Numbered from the stretch's first letter, positions 1-10,490 are shown. The stretch is 64,000 nucleotides of DNA from Conchocele bisecta (GCA_029237695.1 CM055278.1:77831817-77895816), one strand, 5' to 3'. Notes: generated by a model from the sequence alone, not told the origin. A program made the numbers and translations.

Positions 1-97
1 ATGCACTCGTAATTTTTAAAACTGGCGGAATACATGTACCGCAGTTACACAATTATACACTTATTTAATTCTTATAGGCAAACTGTTATGCCTACTA
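1..97 (+). repeat. Dispersed repeat R1, copy 1 (right half only)
   Basis: The first bases match the right half of two other copies, at 3857-4215 and 25972-26310. Shared landmarks are a CACTCGTA-like word, an ACAATTATAC or ATACACTTATT block, and the terminal GATGGGACCCCAATT word. This copy is split by MITE-A (106-258) and resumes at about 259-275. No coding capacity is visible. Its class is unknown. Confidence 0.7.
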
Positions 98-105
98 GAT
101 GGGAC

Positions 106-258
106 CACAGGTTGAAGTACATTGTAACGGACCGAGGTCTATAAATACATTAAATATGCCTAAAAGCGTCCATAAACGAAAAAAAAAAAGCTAAACAAAT
201 TGTGTTACTCCCTCTATAACACACACATATATACCTCGGTCCGTTACTTCAACCTGTG
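106..258. mobile_element. MITE-A copy 1, hAT-like, 153 bp
   Basis: The ends are a perfect inverted repeat, CACAGGTTGAAG and its complement, and the arms continue through GTAACGGACCGAGGT (the left arm carries a 4-bp insertion). The element is flanked by the 8-bp direct repeat GATGGGAC (98-105 and 259-266). Terminal inverted repeats with 8-bp target-site duplications are characteristic of the hAT superfamily. No transposase is encoded, so it is non-autonomous. It is inserted in an R1 copy. Confidence 0.85.
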
Positions 259-267
259 GATGGGACC

Positions 268-1262
268 CCAATTTTAGCTGCTACATTTAATTTGCGATCC
301 AGATCTCTTATTCACTATTCTGCAGAAGAAGACTATGAATGGAAACGTAACTCTGCTACGGACAGTACGGTTGTAGATTTCAAGAGTTACTGTTCACAAC
401 TATGAACAATGTGGCTTACTCGCTTACCACATTTATCCAATGTATAAATTGGATGGGATGGGTGGGATGTAGTTCTCTAAGCACTGTTTCATGTTGGGAA
501 GTTGCGGAGTCATTTGCTGAGTAATGGTTAATACTGGTAAGAAATTCAATAAAAGGCTAACCATGTACATAATAGTGTTTGATTGTTTGTTTCAGGGAAG
601 CGGTCTACAGATCTTAGCCATCTGGATTATTCGTCGAGCCTCTTCAACTTCACCCTGCAGTCGAGGCAGACACCAGCAGGGCTATTGAGATAGTATATGG
701 GCGGTTTCAGAAGAAGCAGATAAGGCGGAAATTGTTTCTCATTCTGCTGTTGAAGGACAAAGGCCACTACTCCACCTGGGCAACAAGTTGCCAAACACTC
801 GCGAAATGGGAACTGATCCAGTTCCTGACCTACACGAAGCAAAATATAGTGTCGCCATGACAGACTGTCATCATCTTAAGATCAGCGACATCTGAAAATA
901 TAACGATCGAGGAAGAGCTTGAGAAAGACAAGTTCAGTTACACAAAATTAACCATTTAAGTACCATCCATGCCAGTGGCAGTGTTTGTGTGGTTCTTAAC
1001 TCTGATTTCTGCTCTAATCATCTAATCAACCTGTTGAAAGGATGTGTCGTGAAGACATGTTACTTCTTGTGTTGATGGAATTGAGAATGAATCTTATTCA
1101 CACAAATCTGACTTGTGCAGTTTAAGATTTGTCAATATTTTTTGAATCGGTGACTTATTCTTGTGGTGGACAGAATGGCATTTGTACATTTCTGATTATG
1201 TGACACTCGAAGAACTAGATATTGAAATGGTCAGAAATATATTTACTATGCTTTTACACATA
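268..1262. other. No recognised gene; one ambiguous open segment
   Basis: A pyrimidine tract and AG (about 583-595) precede a segment open on both strands. On the plus strand one frame is open from 618 to a TGA at 858-860 (80 codons, Lys/Leu-rich); on the minus strand 627-842 is open. I recognise neither product. A decayed exon or chance openness are both possible. The rest is AT-rich sequence without visible features. Confidence 0.4.
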
Positions 1263-1698
1263 TGTGGCTGTGACCTCAGTTTGAAGTAACGGACCATGGC
1301 CTATAAATACATTAAATACACCTAAGAGCATCAATAAATGAGAGAAAAATATGCTAAACAAAATGTATTTACTCCATGTGTGATATATGGGAGTAAATAA
1401 TTTGTTTAGCCTATTTTATTTTACTTATTGATGCTTTTAGGTATATTTAATGTATTTATAGGTATTGGTCCGTTACTTTAACCGGTGGCTGTGACTGGAG
1501 AATGTGGTTTATGGGATTTGTGACCAGTCTAGCTCCAGATCAAATAGTACACTCCTGTAGCCTGATAATGATGTGGCTTGTTAGAAGCATGATGGAGATT
1601 TCATTGATGCAATGGTGAACAGTGCAGATCCTGTGCGGATATGTGTATCTACACTGGTCGCAAATCCCATAAGCCCCATTTCTCCAGTCACAGACACA
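1263..1698. mobile_element. MITE-B copy 1, TA-flanked, split by MITE-A
   Basis: The inverted termini read TGTGGCTGTGACTGGAGAA on the left (after removing the insert) and the complement of TGTGTCTGTGACTGGAGAAA on the right. TA lies at both borders (1261-1262 and 1699-1700), as expected for Tc1/mariner-type target duplication. Full-family copies are at 16864-17073 and 32092-32337. The interior contains a CCAGATCA word and TGATCA-like palindromic pieces. No coding capacity. Confidence 0.85.
1275..1487. mobile_element. MITE-A copy 2 nested in MITE-B, 213 bp
   Basis: The terminal 12-mers CTCAGTTTGAAG and the complement of CACCGGTTAAAG align with copy 1, and the arms continue into GTAACGGACCA and ATAAATACATTAAATA. 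The 8-bp direct repeat GCTGTGAC (1267-1274 and 1488-1495) is a duplicated piece of MITE-B, so MITE-B was present first. The longer arms here (about 90 bp) form an extended imperfect hairpin. Confidence 0.85.
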
Positions 1699-2134
1699 TA
1701 TTTGAGCAAATTTAAAAATCCTGCCGCCAACCTAGAGTGATTAGCATTTAAGGTATTGCATTCAATCTTTGATTCATAAATTTCTGTTTAACGTCCACAG
1801 TCTATAAAGTCTATATTTGGTTGGTTTCACATTGTTTCAGATATCTTCGCAATAAAGGATTTTACTTGAAACATCCAGAATAGACCAAAGACAAACTTTG
1901 TAGACTTTCGAAGGGAAACGAAAATTTACGAATTAATGATGTATTTTTGTGCTATTATCATGATTATAATTGAAATCAATGCCCAATGGTCAAACAAATT
2001 TAATATGTACAATAAATTTCGACTTCGAAATTTGACTTCGAATGAAATGGTGCAATTGGTTGATATTGGTCATTTGCAGTGCATGATGTGACAAACAACA
2101 TATTGAGGCATCATCTGTAACACAGTGCCTTCAA
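1699..2134. other. No feature recognised
   Basis: AT-rich sequence. A short direct echo (AATTTCGACTTCGAAATTTGAC-type) occurs near 2015-2043. No ORF, RNA gene or repeat could be supported. Confidence 0.5.
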
Positions 2135-2668
2135 TCATGATTCATACCCAGGCATACAAAGTATGTCGAGGTGTATATAGTTTTTGTATTTTCGTCCATC
2201 CGTAAGATTTGCGTTAAAGGTTTTTGGGTACCCATTATATCTGCAACCGTAAATCGCATTGAGTTGAATCTTTATATACTTCTTTATGTCATCATCCATA
2301 TTTTTTATACTGTAGCACACCGATGTGGCTTTCCTGCACAAGGTCAAATTACTTAAAGTTTTGAAATATTTGCATCAAACATGTCAAAGTTTTTAAGTAC
2401 ACAATGTCTCTGCAACCGCAAGTCGGGTTGACTTGAAACTTCATATATATACTTCTTTATGAAGTTAGAAGATCAATATTTTCTTTCTATAGCCCTGGTG
2501 GGTGCATGTGATGGGTAATTTAACAATCGCGATTCATCCTTACCTGAAATCCGACTGGAGACCTGGTTTGGCCCTCACATACGTCTTTGGCATTTTGTAT
2601 GTGACAGTTGAATCTGGTTATATCTCTTGTGTGAGTATTACGATTATTCGTAATCCTTTTTTAGGGAA

Positions 2669-2884
2669 AGGGGCCAAGTGACTTTGGTGTGGTATGGACC
2701 TGGCATCAGGTCAGGTTATTCTAATTTCAGGGCTGACTATATTTTTCTCGATGAAATTATTCCGTTCTGATTTTGGGATTTTCCCCCCAATGCAGCAGGT
2801 TAATACAGGATCGAACCCGTTTGCCCAGCCTTATGACCTGAGCCACTGTTGATAGGCCGTTAAACACCAATAAACAAACAAACA
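2669..2884. mobile_element. SINE copy 1
   Basis: About 216 bp matching the element at 7882-8099 in opposite orientation. The plus strand runs from GGGGCCAAGTGACTTTGG to TTAAACACCAATAAACAAAC. Read on the minus strand it has an A-box-like AGTGGCTCAGG followed by a B-box-like GGGTTCGATCC, typical spacing for a tRNA-derived promoter. The A-rich tail is on the other strand, so polarity is uncertain. No clear target-site duplication at this copy. Confidence 0.7.
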
Positions 2885-2931
2885 ACTTTGGCATTTGGTA
2901 TCCGACAGTTATATCCTTTATGTGAGTATTA

Positions 2932-2972
2932 GACCATAGCTGTTGATAGGCCGTTAAACACCATTAAACAAG
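2932..2972. repeat. SINE tail fragment
   Basis: A second copy of the SINE terminal block (GTTGATAGGCCGTTAAACAC then CATTAAACAAG) lies about 90 bp past copy 1, separated by a duplicated stretch of the host repeat. This suggests a local duplication that included the SINE end. Confidence 0.6.
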
Positions 2973-3335
2973 TATTCTATACGGCTTTCATGCACACGGT
3001 GAAGGTGAAATTATTTTGAAACTTGCGTTAAATGTTTTGAAATATATGCGTTAAAGTTTTAAGTAAACATATATATGTCTATCAACAATCAACATCCATA
3101 TTTTCATTTTATAGCCCACGCATGTGACTTTCATGCCCAAGGTCAAGGTCAAATTGTGTTAAATGTTTTGAAATATTTGCATTAAAGTTTTAAGTACACA
3201 ATTTATCTTCAACCGTATGTTAGATCGACTGGAAATGTCACATACTTCTTTATCAACATATTTTCATTCTATATCTCACCTAAGCGGCTTTCATGCCAAA
3301 GGTCAAGGCCAAATGACTTTGCTGCGGCTAAGGGT

Positions 3336-3856
3336 ATGTGTGGGACCCCGCTCACCGCTCACTTGCTCTAGTCCTTAAATGCAAGAATAACATATCTTAC
3401 CATACTGATTTCTTTTATTTTTTTCGGATACATGTACTGATTGTGTGTCCCAAGCATAACTGGAATTCTTTTTTGTATATTTATCACAACTCTTGCCTCA
3501 CTAATATTCCAGTGTTCTCCCTTTGTTTTTTCAAGCATTGATTTTGTATCTGGCACATGGCGAAGGTATCGTGGGTATTGTCAAAATCGGATGATACATC
3601 ATACAAGATGGCCGCCGACAGGTCATCCTTTAATTATATATTTCGTCTTCTTCTCATGTACCGTTTGGCCGACGCTGGTCAGACTTCACAGTTGTGGTGC
3701 GTGGGTGAAGCATTTTCATATTTGTTCAAATGGAGGTTGTCGCATAATCAAAGATGGCCGTCGTAGAAAATTTGGTAAAATTCTTAAAAAAATCATATCA
3801 ACCATGTTAATTTTACATTATTATTATTTTTACATCAAGCTTGAATTGCCACTTTG
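3336..3856. other. No gene supported
   Basis: Several overlapping short ORFs occur on both strands (longest 138 codons, 3441-3857), but they have low-complexity, Phe/Tyr-rich translations and no motif. AAGATGGCCGCC-type words (about 3605 and 3750) are common in non-coding animal repeats. Confidence 0.5.
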
Positions 3857-4215
3857 ATATCAAGGGCGATAACATTGACTCTTTAAAATGTTAATGGAAA
3901 CAACTATTTATTCTCTCTATTTATCTTTTGATGTGCAATGATCATATTTTGTAACAAGTCAATACAAATATTTATTCAGGTGACACATTTAGTTGATATA
4001 AATAATTTAAAAATGACCTGCCTCATTTACAATCAAAATAGCACGATGATGCAACCTATCAGCAAACCTAAGATTACTAAGTGAATATTTCTGTGTAGCG
4101 GGCACTCGTATTTTTTAAAACTGTTGAGGAATAGTTACACAATTATACTTATTTAATATTTAATTCCTATAAAGAACACTTTGTGCCAAACAGATGGGAC
4201 CCCAATTCAAATCAT
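3857..4215 (+). repeat. Dispersed repeat R1, copy 2 (most complete)
   Basis: Begins at GATATCAAGGGCGATAAC and runs through TTAAAATGTTAATGGA, ATGTGCAATGATCATA, TGCCTCATTT and GGGCACTCGTA to GATGGGACCCCAATT. It aligns along its length with 25972-26310, and its right half with 1-97. There is no ORF and no obvious terminal inverted repeat. A Helitron-like or other non-autonomous element is possible. Confidence 0.75.
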
Positions 4216-5536
4216 GATTTGCAACTTTGCTGAAGGATGTTTGGCACCCAGTCATTAAGTGCAAAGGCACGACCCGTGTCTTATCAGCTCATTCACAAAC
4301 ACCACATCATACAAAACACTTGTCACATGGATTCACCAGTGGGTGTGTAATTGCATCCCGTAACATTTGGTCAGGTGTGTATTTTTTTACTTTAACTACT
4401 CGTTTTCTGGGGGAAATAACTACCTGTATAATATATGTGAAAATCACTACAATGGAAGAAATTGTATGTATGTTCTCGCACCCCCTTCCAAACTCCATTC
4501 ACAATTCACACCCCCTCTGCATGAATCTGGCTACTCCACTGCAGTGCAAAGTCGCAGAACAATGTTTGACATACAGCCGTTTGAATGTGTACTTATGTGT
4601 GTGTAATATTTCTCAGACTTTTTCAAGGCAATGATTTCTGTTTCGATGTAATGTATGACCTGTCGTGAATTTCACTCACGAGTTCATATTAGTGCGTGTA
4701 GGAGTATTTGATATCCAGTATACATTTTCCACGGCTTTCACATTCTGTAAAACCGTCTGGAGTTTCGACAATGAAATGGAGAAATGGCAAACATTTTCAT
4801 GTGTTTGAATGTGGATTATTTCTGGCACTCATATCTTTGGCTTATATCGTCGTTCAAATTGTACTGCGTCAATTTTATCGAATTTAAGATTGCATATTTC
4901 ATGACTTTCTTCAAAACGCCAGTTTTAGAAGTTGATGGTTTTATGATTTTTATATCATGCACTGCAGTTTCGATGATAAGTCGCTAGGTGGCGTTGCCAA
5001 GTCGGACTGTTGTACTGTGCGGACTCACCGAAACAAACCGCCAGCGGACGCGTTACACCATGTTTGCAATGTAATCTCCCTGGGTAAGTTTATAGATCGC
5101 GGCTCAGTCAGCGTGCGACTAGATGCCGGTTTTTTTTTGTTAGGGGAAAGTACTAAAATTGGGAAAATTGGGCCCGCGCAATATTTAAAATTGCGCCATG
5201 TCAATTAAAGGTGGTGCAGGATGTTGAATGTAATATCTTTATAATGGAAAGACAGAGTTTAAAGAGACATAACGCATTAAATGCTTAACAGGTTGCCAAT
5301 TAGTATCCCCTCGCCGATAGGCAAGAGCTGGTATATCGTTAGTCCATGTACTGCGTACGTATGTACGTACGCTAGTAACACCTTTCATTTTTCAATAACT
5401 TGTGAATTGCTTCCACGATTTTGATATTATTTGACCATAATGTGTGTCTATGTAGCATGGTTTAGCATACGAGTAGACTCATATGACCCACCTTCGACCG
5501 CCCAAGGTCACGGAATACTTTTTTATTATCAAGGCT
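4216..5536. other. No gene supported
   Basis: Short overlapping ORFs (up to 135 codons at 4227-4634) have no recognisable domain. A run of CGTACGTATGTACGTACG-type sequence lies near 5350. Confidence 0.45.
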
Positions 5537-5605
5537 GCCAGCGAGGGGATTAGCTTCGTTTAATGATGCCAGTGCGAGGGGATTAGCTTCGTTTAATGAT
5601 GCCAG
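5537..5605 (+). repeat. Two-copy 31-33 bp tandem duplication
   Basis: GAGGGGATTAGCTTCGTTTA followed by ATGATGCCAG occurs twice in direct succession, starting at 5537 and 5568, with a third partial start at 5601. Confidence 0.85.
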
Positions 5606-5705
5606 TTCTTGCATTATGGTATAGTCTGCTTTAATCTAACAATTTTCTGGTTTTGACGAAGAATCGGTTACCATGTATGTGAATAAAAATCTAAAGAACG
5701 TGAAT

Positions 5706-5770
5706 GTATGGTGTGATACATATCATCGAACCGGTATGTCACTTCTATGGTGTGATACATATCATCGAAA
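5706..5770 (+). repeat. 24-bp direct repeat
   Basis: TATGGTGTGATACATATCAT plus CGAA occurs at about 5706 and 5747, about 40 bp apart. Small local duplication; no function inferred. Confidence 0.8.
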
Positions 5771-5984
5771 TCCGTCCGTTTGCTTGGAAAAGTTTCAAGA
5801 AAATTTAATGTAAAAATGACGTCACAGAATACGTCACGTCGGAAAAGCAGGTTCGGAAACCACTGATCCCATATCCTGATATATATATCTTTACATGCTA
5901 CTTGCAAACATGTAGTTGGCCTCAATAATAATAACATACACTCAAAGCGTTCTTTTATAACATGATCATTCATGTTATAATTGT

Positions 5985-7149
5985 TCTTGTTCTTCTTATT
6001 TCTCCTGCTCGTAGTCAGAAGGTCGGTCAAGTGTTTCGCGATCTTCGAAAAATCCTTAACAAATCGTCTGTAGTACCCTGCGAAGGCGACGAAGGAACGT
6101 ACTTCATCTGGGTTGGTAGGAGTAGGTCAGTTCTTTACCTTTTTTACTTTGTCAGGGTCCGTCTCAATTCCATGCTCGCTCACTACATGTCCAAGAAACT
6201 TCACTCTTTTCTGCATAAAAAAACATTTGTCCGCCGAAAGTTTTAGGTTGCACTCTTGTAGACGTGTTAAAACTAAATCTAATCTTTCAAAATGTTCCTG
6301 TGCGTTTTTGCTGAAAATAATTAAATCATCCAAATAAATCACACAAATGTTCATATTGTAGTCACCGAGGCATTCCTCCATTAAGCGCTGGTATGTCGCA
6401 GGACTATTTGCCAGACCAAACGGCATCGTTGAATACTCAACAAATCCAAGCGGACCTACTGTGAATGCACTCCTCTCATTGTGCTCCTCTTCTAATTCTA
6501 CCTGATGGTAACCACTTTTCTTGTCAATCACACTGAACACTGATGCTCCCTTTAGCACATCAAACACCTCTTCAATCATAGGAAGCGCGTATGCATCCTT
6601 CACTGACTTTTGGTTTAGAACGCGATAGTCTACACACATTCTCAACTTTCCATTTTTTTCCCGCACCAGCACCACATTCGAACTCCATGGGCTTTTAGAT
6701 TTCTGTATGACACCACTGGCCAATAGTTGTTCAAGATGTTGTCGCACTTCATCCACCATGTGGGGAGGTATTCTACGGTGCTTTTGCTTAAATGGAGTAT
6801 CATCGATCAGGTCTATCCGGTGTTTAATCAGATCACATTGTCCGATGTCGGTATCGTCTTTGGAAAATATGTTGCGATGTTTTGTGAGCTCATTCAGTGT
6901 ATTGTTCTATTGATCCGACAAGTCTGGCTCTATGTGTATTTCGGTAAATATCTTGTCTATTTCTTTGGTCTCTTGGATCTTGTCGAAGACTGTCGTGTCA
7001 ACTGTTACAGGTTGCATTTCGCACAATACTGACTTTGGTGTCACCGTTACTGCATTAGTTGTCAAATTGGTCACATTCACTACAATGTCTGTCTTCCTAC
7101 GGTTCTCATAATGTATGACTGACGGCGTGATGTCTATAAACGATGGCAA
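5985..7149 (-). pseudogene. pol (RT): Gypsy reverse transcriptase, broken
   Basis: One frame covers this stretch, interrupted by TAG at 6907-6909 and TGA at 6127-6129 (the latter sits where a Trp is usual). Motifs in order: KSPWSSNVVLVREKNGKLR, first catalytic Asp in FSVIDKKSGYHQV, FGLANSPATYQRLME, and the YLDD box at 6336-6325. Then come the palm/thumb segment FLGHVVSEHGIETDP and, past the TGA, a VRSFVAFAGYYRRFVKDF connection. After about 5990 similarity stops, so the copy lacks RNase H and integrase. Family membership is clear from the motifs; activity is excluded by the stops. Confidence 0.9.
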
Positions 7150-7847
7150 TGACGATTCTTCAGAATCTTGTAATATGGTTGGTGATCAATCTCTCTATCA
7201 GAATATCCGCGTATGTTTTTACTCTCATTTGGTCCTATTGTGATTCTTGACGACTCTGCACTCCTAACTATCGCAATTCTACCTTTGTTGCGTCGCAGCT
7301 GTTTTACTCTAACAGTTATCGCTCGAAAAGCGAGATACCATGGCGTAGTGAGTTGCACAATCTGCAAAAATCTCTCCCCATGTGTTTCCTTACATTCAGT
7401 AACCAGCTCGTTAAGTATGTTCGTACCTAATAACACTGGTGTCTTGGCAGTGTATGAAGTTTCAGGTGTCACCAAGAATATACACGGTGTTGGCTTTGAC
7501 TGTGCAATTCCCTCCACAGGTGTGATCTCCGCCTCAATGTAACCTAAATATGGTAAGTTGTTCCCGTCGGCGCATTCAATATTTAAAATCCTATCGAGCG
7601 GTTTGATTTTGTTGTCAGCAAAGTGATTTTTGTAAAAGTCTTCGGAAATGATACTTATACAACTTCCTGTGTCTAACAGTGCTGTAGTCTTGGTGCTGTT
7701 GATTTGTATGTTGGCTTCATTGACTTCTCCAACTAATTTGGGACCTCTACTATCCTCTGTTGTGCCCGACTTCGGTCCTGTTACTCGGGCACTTATTCGT
7801 TTGGGCAATTTATAAATATATGACCCTTTTGGTTGCAGTGATAGCAT
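7134..7847 (-). pseudogene. pro: Gypsy aspartic protease region
   Basis: An open frame of 237 codons overlaps the gag end in the -1 frame. The retropepsin active-site motif is ALLDTGSC with DTGS at residues 59-62 of this frame, followed by ISIISEDF. The later segment PVLLGTNILNEL corresponds to the conserved hydrophobic-G(L/T)N region near the end of these proteases. The enzyme would cleave the Gag-Pol precursor. A one-base frameshift near 7160-7170 disconnects it from the RT frame. The Met shown as the start is internal to the zinc-knuckle region and is probably not a real initiator. Confidence 0.85.
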
Positions 7848-9004
7848 GTTGGCTGCATCGTGTTCCTGCTCGTCTGTCTTGTTTGTTTGTTTGTTTATTG
7901 GTGTTTAACGGCCTATCAACAGCTAAGGTCATGTAAGGCCGGGCAAACAGGTTCGATCCCATTTTAACCTGCTGCATTGGGGGGAAAATCCCAAAATCAC
8001 AACGGAATATTTACATCGAGATACAACATATTCAGCCCTGAAATTAGAATAACCTGACCTGGTGCCAGGTCCATACCGCACCAAAGTCACTTGGCCCCCC
8101 GTCTGTCTTGATGGTTGATAGCCTAGCCTAGCCTGCCTCTACTCGAGCTTGGATCTCTGCCATCATCTGCTCCCCGACCTCTAAAATAACCTCTAAATTG
8201 TCTTCCTCTGCCTCCTCGATGGTATTGGTCTGTGCCTCTGTAGTAATATCCTGGGTAAAATTGGCTGTTTTTCATTTCCTCCTTTTCCTCCTCTAGTCTG
8301 TCTATCATTTTGTTCAATTTCTGAAGAATTTATTTTACTTGGCTTAACTCTGGCTTCTCTTTATGTCCGACATTGACCGCGGCACGGCATTTCTGTTTCT
8401 GTCCTTTATCAGTTGTCACTAAGTCTGCTTCAATTTTCCTCACTTCGATTTTAAATCTGTCGTAATCTTTGATGGTATCACATTTACTGAATGCAATGTG
8501 CTTGACACTTGGTGTTAATCCCTGATAGAACACTTTTTGTAGAATTTGGTCACTGTTCTTTTTCATTGCACCCAATGCAATAGCTCGCGAGGCTATTTCT
8601 TCCAGTCGTGAAGCATAACTTATGACACTTTCTGTCGACTCTTGCTGACAAGCATAAACATTTCTCAACACTACTTCTTCTGACTCTATGCTCCCAAATG
8701 TGCTCTATAACTTATCGATCACCTCGTGAATTCCTACTCCTGTGCCTAGCCTTCTCAAAATGTCACTCGCATTTCCTTTCACTGCTCGCCTAATTCCAAG
8801 AAGAATTTGTTCTTCTGAAAATATGCCTTCCACTCGAAGCACATCTACCTCAAATCTGAATGTAGCCCAATTTACTTCGCCTTTACTGTCCTCACCATAA
8901 AATGTTGAGATTCGCGGAAAATGATGGCCACTGGCAGTTGTCGAATGCTTTTTCGGAGTTACATGTAATGTCGACAAAGATTCTTCTGCCATTTCCTTTC
9001 CCAT
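7793..9004 (-). pseudogene. gag: Gypsy gag, broken
   Basis: This would encode the structural capsid/nucleocapsid polyprotein of the retrotransposon. One frame carries it from the Met at 9004: an N-terminal half with a typical capsid-like charged helical composition (9004-8330), an Arg-Gly-rich stretch (8235-8126), then a CCHC zinc knuckle at 7846-7805 (C-x2-C-x4-H-x4-C, beginning CYHCNQKGH). Breaks seen: TAG at 8705-8707, TAA at 8330-8332, a tandem 5-bp duplication (CCTAG twice, about 8123-8132) that shifts the frame into a TAG, and a SINE at 7882-8099. The frame closes with TAA at 7793-7795. Protease follows in the -1 frame, the usual retroelement gag-pol arrangement. Confidence 0.85.
7882..8099. 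mobile_element. SINE copy 2, inserted in gag, with 11-bp TSD
   Basis: This 218-bp element is the reverse complement of the one at 2669-2884. The direct repeat CGTCTGTCTTG flanks it (7871-7881 and 8100-8110). Plus-strand order is TTTGTTTGTTTATTGGTG, then CTAAGGTCATG (weak A box), AGGTTCGATCCC (B box), and an end at CACTTGGCCCCC. The site lies between the Arg-Gly tract and zinc knuckle of the Gypsy gag, so it is younger than the Gypsy insertion. Confidence 0.88.
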
Positions 9005-9008
9005 ATGT

Positions 9009-10490
9009 TCCTGATCAGCCTGCTCATTTGTGCAGTCGGGATATACGCTACTCTTAGTGTAAGTATATTATATACTTTTCATGATGTTTTACTGAACTAT
9101 AACATTGAACCTCTGATGACAAAGGAAATAATTCGCCATGTGTGGGCGGCGTGGTTCCTGATCAGCCTGCTCATTTGTGCAGTCTGGGTGGGAACTACAC
9201 TACTCATAGTGTACTTATGTTACATTATTTTCATGATGTGTATCGAACTTAAACATTGAACCTCTGATGACAAAGGAAATAATTATCCATGTGTGGGCGG
9301 CGTAGTTCCTGATCAGCCGGCTCATTTGTGCAGTCTGGTCGGGAACTACACTACTCATAGTGTACTTATGTTACATTCTTTTCATGATGTGTATCGAACC
9401 ATAACATTGAACCTCTGATGACAAATGAAATAATTCGCCATGTGTTGGCGGCATAGTTCCTGATCAGCCTGCTCATTTATGCAGTCAGGTCGGGAACTAC
9501 ACTACTCATAGTGTACTTATGTTACATACTTCTCATGATGTGTATCGAATTTTAACATTGAACCTCTGATGACAAAGGAAATAATTCGCCATGTGTTGGC
9601 AGCTTGGTTCCTGATCAGTCTGCTCATTTGTGCAGTCTGGTCGGGAACTACACTGCTCATAGTGTACTAATGTTACATACTTTTCATGATGTTTTACTGA
9701 ACTATAACATTGAACCTCTGATGACAAAGGAAATTATTCGCCATGTGTGAGCGGCGTGGTTCCTGATCAGCCTGCTCATGTGTGCAGTCTGGTCGGGAAC
9801 TACACTACTCACAGTGTACAAATGTTACATACTTTTCATGATGTGTATCGAACTTTAACGTGGGCGGCGTAGTTCCTGATCAGCCTGCTCATTTATGCAG
9901 TCAGGTCGGGAACTACACTACTCATAGTGTACTTATGTTACATACTTCTCATGATGTGTATCGAATTTTAACATTGAACCTCTGATGACAAAGGAAATAA
10001 TTCGCCATATGTGGGCGGCGTGGTTCCTGATCGGCCTTCTCATCTGCGCAGTCTGATCGGGACCCACACTGCTCATAGTATAATTATGTTACATGCTATT
10101 CGCGATCTTAACTGAACTATATTATTGTACATCTGATGACAAAGGAAATATTTCGCCATGTGTGAGCGACGTGGTCCCTGATCAGCCTGCTCATTTGTGC
10201 CGTCTGGTCAGGAGCTACATTGCTCATAATGTAATCATGTCACTTACTATTCATGATGTTTATTGAACTATAACATTGAATCTCTGATGACAAAGGAAAA
10301 CTTCGAGACGTGTGAGCGACGTAGTTCCTGATCAGTCTGCTCATCTGCGCAGTCTGATCGGGACACACTTGCTCACATTGTAATTATGTTACATACATGT
10401 ACTATTCACGACTTTTATTGAACTGTACCGCTGTACCTATGATGACTGAGGAAATACTTCGCCATATGTGAGCAGCATAATCCCTGATCA
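9009..10490 (+). repeat. 151-bp satellite, about 10 units
   Basis: Units begin at about 9009, 9155, 9306, 9457, 9608, 9760, 9873, 10024, 10175, 10325 and 10481 (the last partial). Core words are CCTGATCAGCCTGCTCATT, GTGCAGTCTGGTCGGGAAC, CATTGAACCTCTGATGACAA and AATAATTCGCCATGTG. The unit at 9760 is only 113 bp, with an internal deletion of about 38 bp. Units past 10024 are more diverged. Each unit has an imperfect dyad (GATCAGNCTG ... CAGNCTGATC). Short ORFs here are shadows of the repeat. Confidence 0.93.

Larger units (their letters stand above)
2135..3335 (+). repeat. Divergent dispersed repeat, repeated internally
   Basis: Blocks recur with drift: AAATGTTTTGAAATATTTGC, TTTTAAGTACACAAT, a 'CTTCAACCGTA' or 'CTGCAACCGCAAG' word, 'TACTTCTTTAT', and 'GGTCAAGGTCAAAT'. 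They are seen near 2270-2460, 2990-3080 and 3100-3330. A second pair (TTTGGCATTTTGTATGTGAC, near 2586 and 2887) flanks the SINE. Short ORFs here (for example 2135-2347 minus) follow the repeat and are not genes. Confidence 0.55.
5985..9004 (-). mobile_element. Ty3/Gypsy LTR retrotransposon fragment
   Basis: Read on the minus strand the order is Gag (with CCHC zinc knuckle), aspartic protease, reverse transcriptase. That gene order and the RT motifs place it with Ty3/Gypsy elements. It ends inside the RT connection region near 5985, so RNase H, integrase and the 3' LTR are missing. No 5' LTR is seen, because the gag start codon (9002-9004) abuts the 151-bp satellite that starts at 9009. Stops, frameshifts and a SINE insertion show it is dead. 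Individual pieces are listed below. Confidence 0.9.

Noticed and set aside
3441..3857. 138-codon ORF
   Set aside because: No motif, aromatic-rich composition expected from AT-rich non-coding DNA, overlaps other ORFs and runs into repeat R1.
7905..7960. tRNA gene (A and B boxes)
   Set aside because: The boxes lie in a repeated SINE-like element and no cloverleaf with acceptor stem could be folded by eye.
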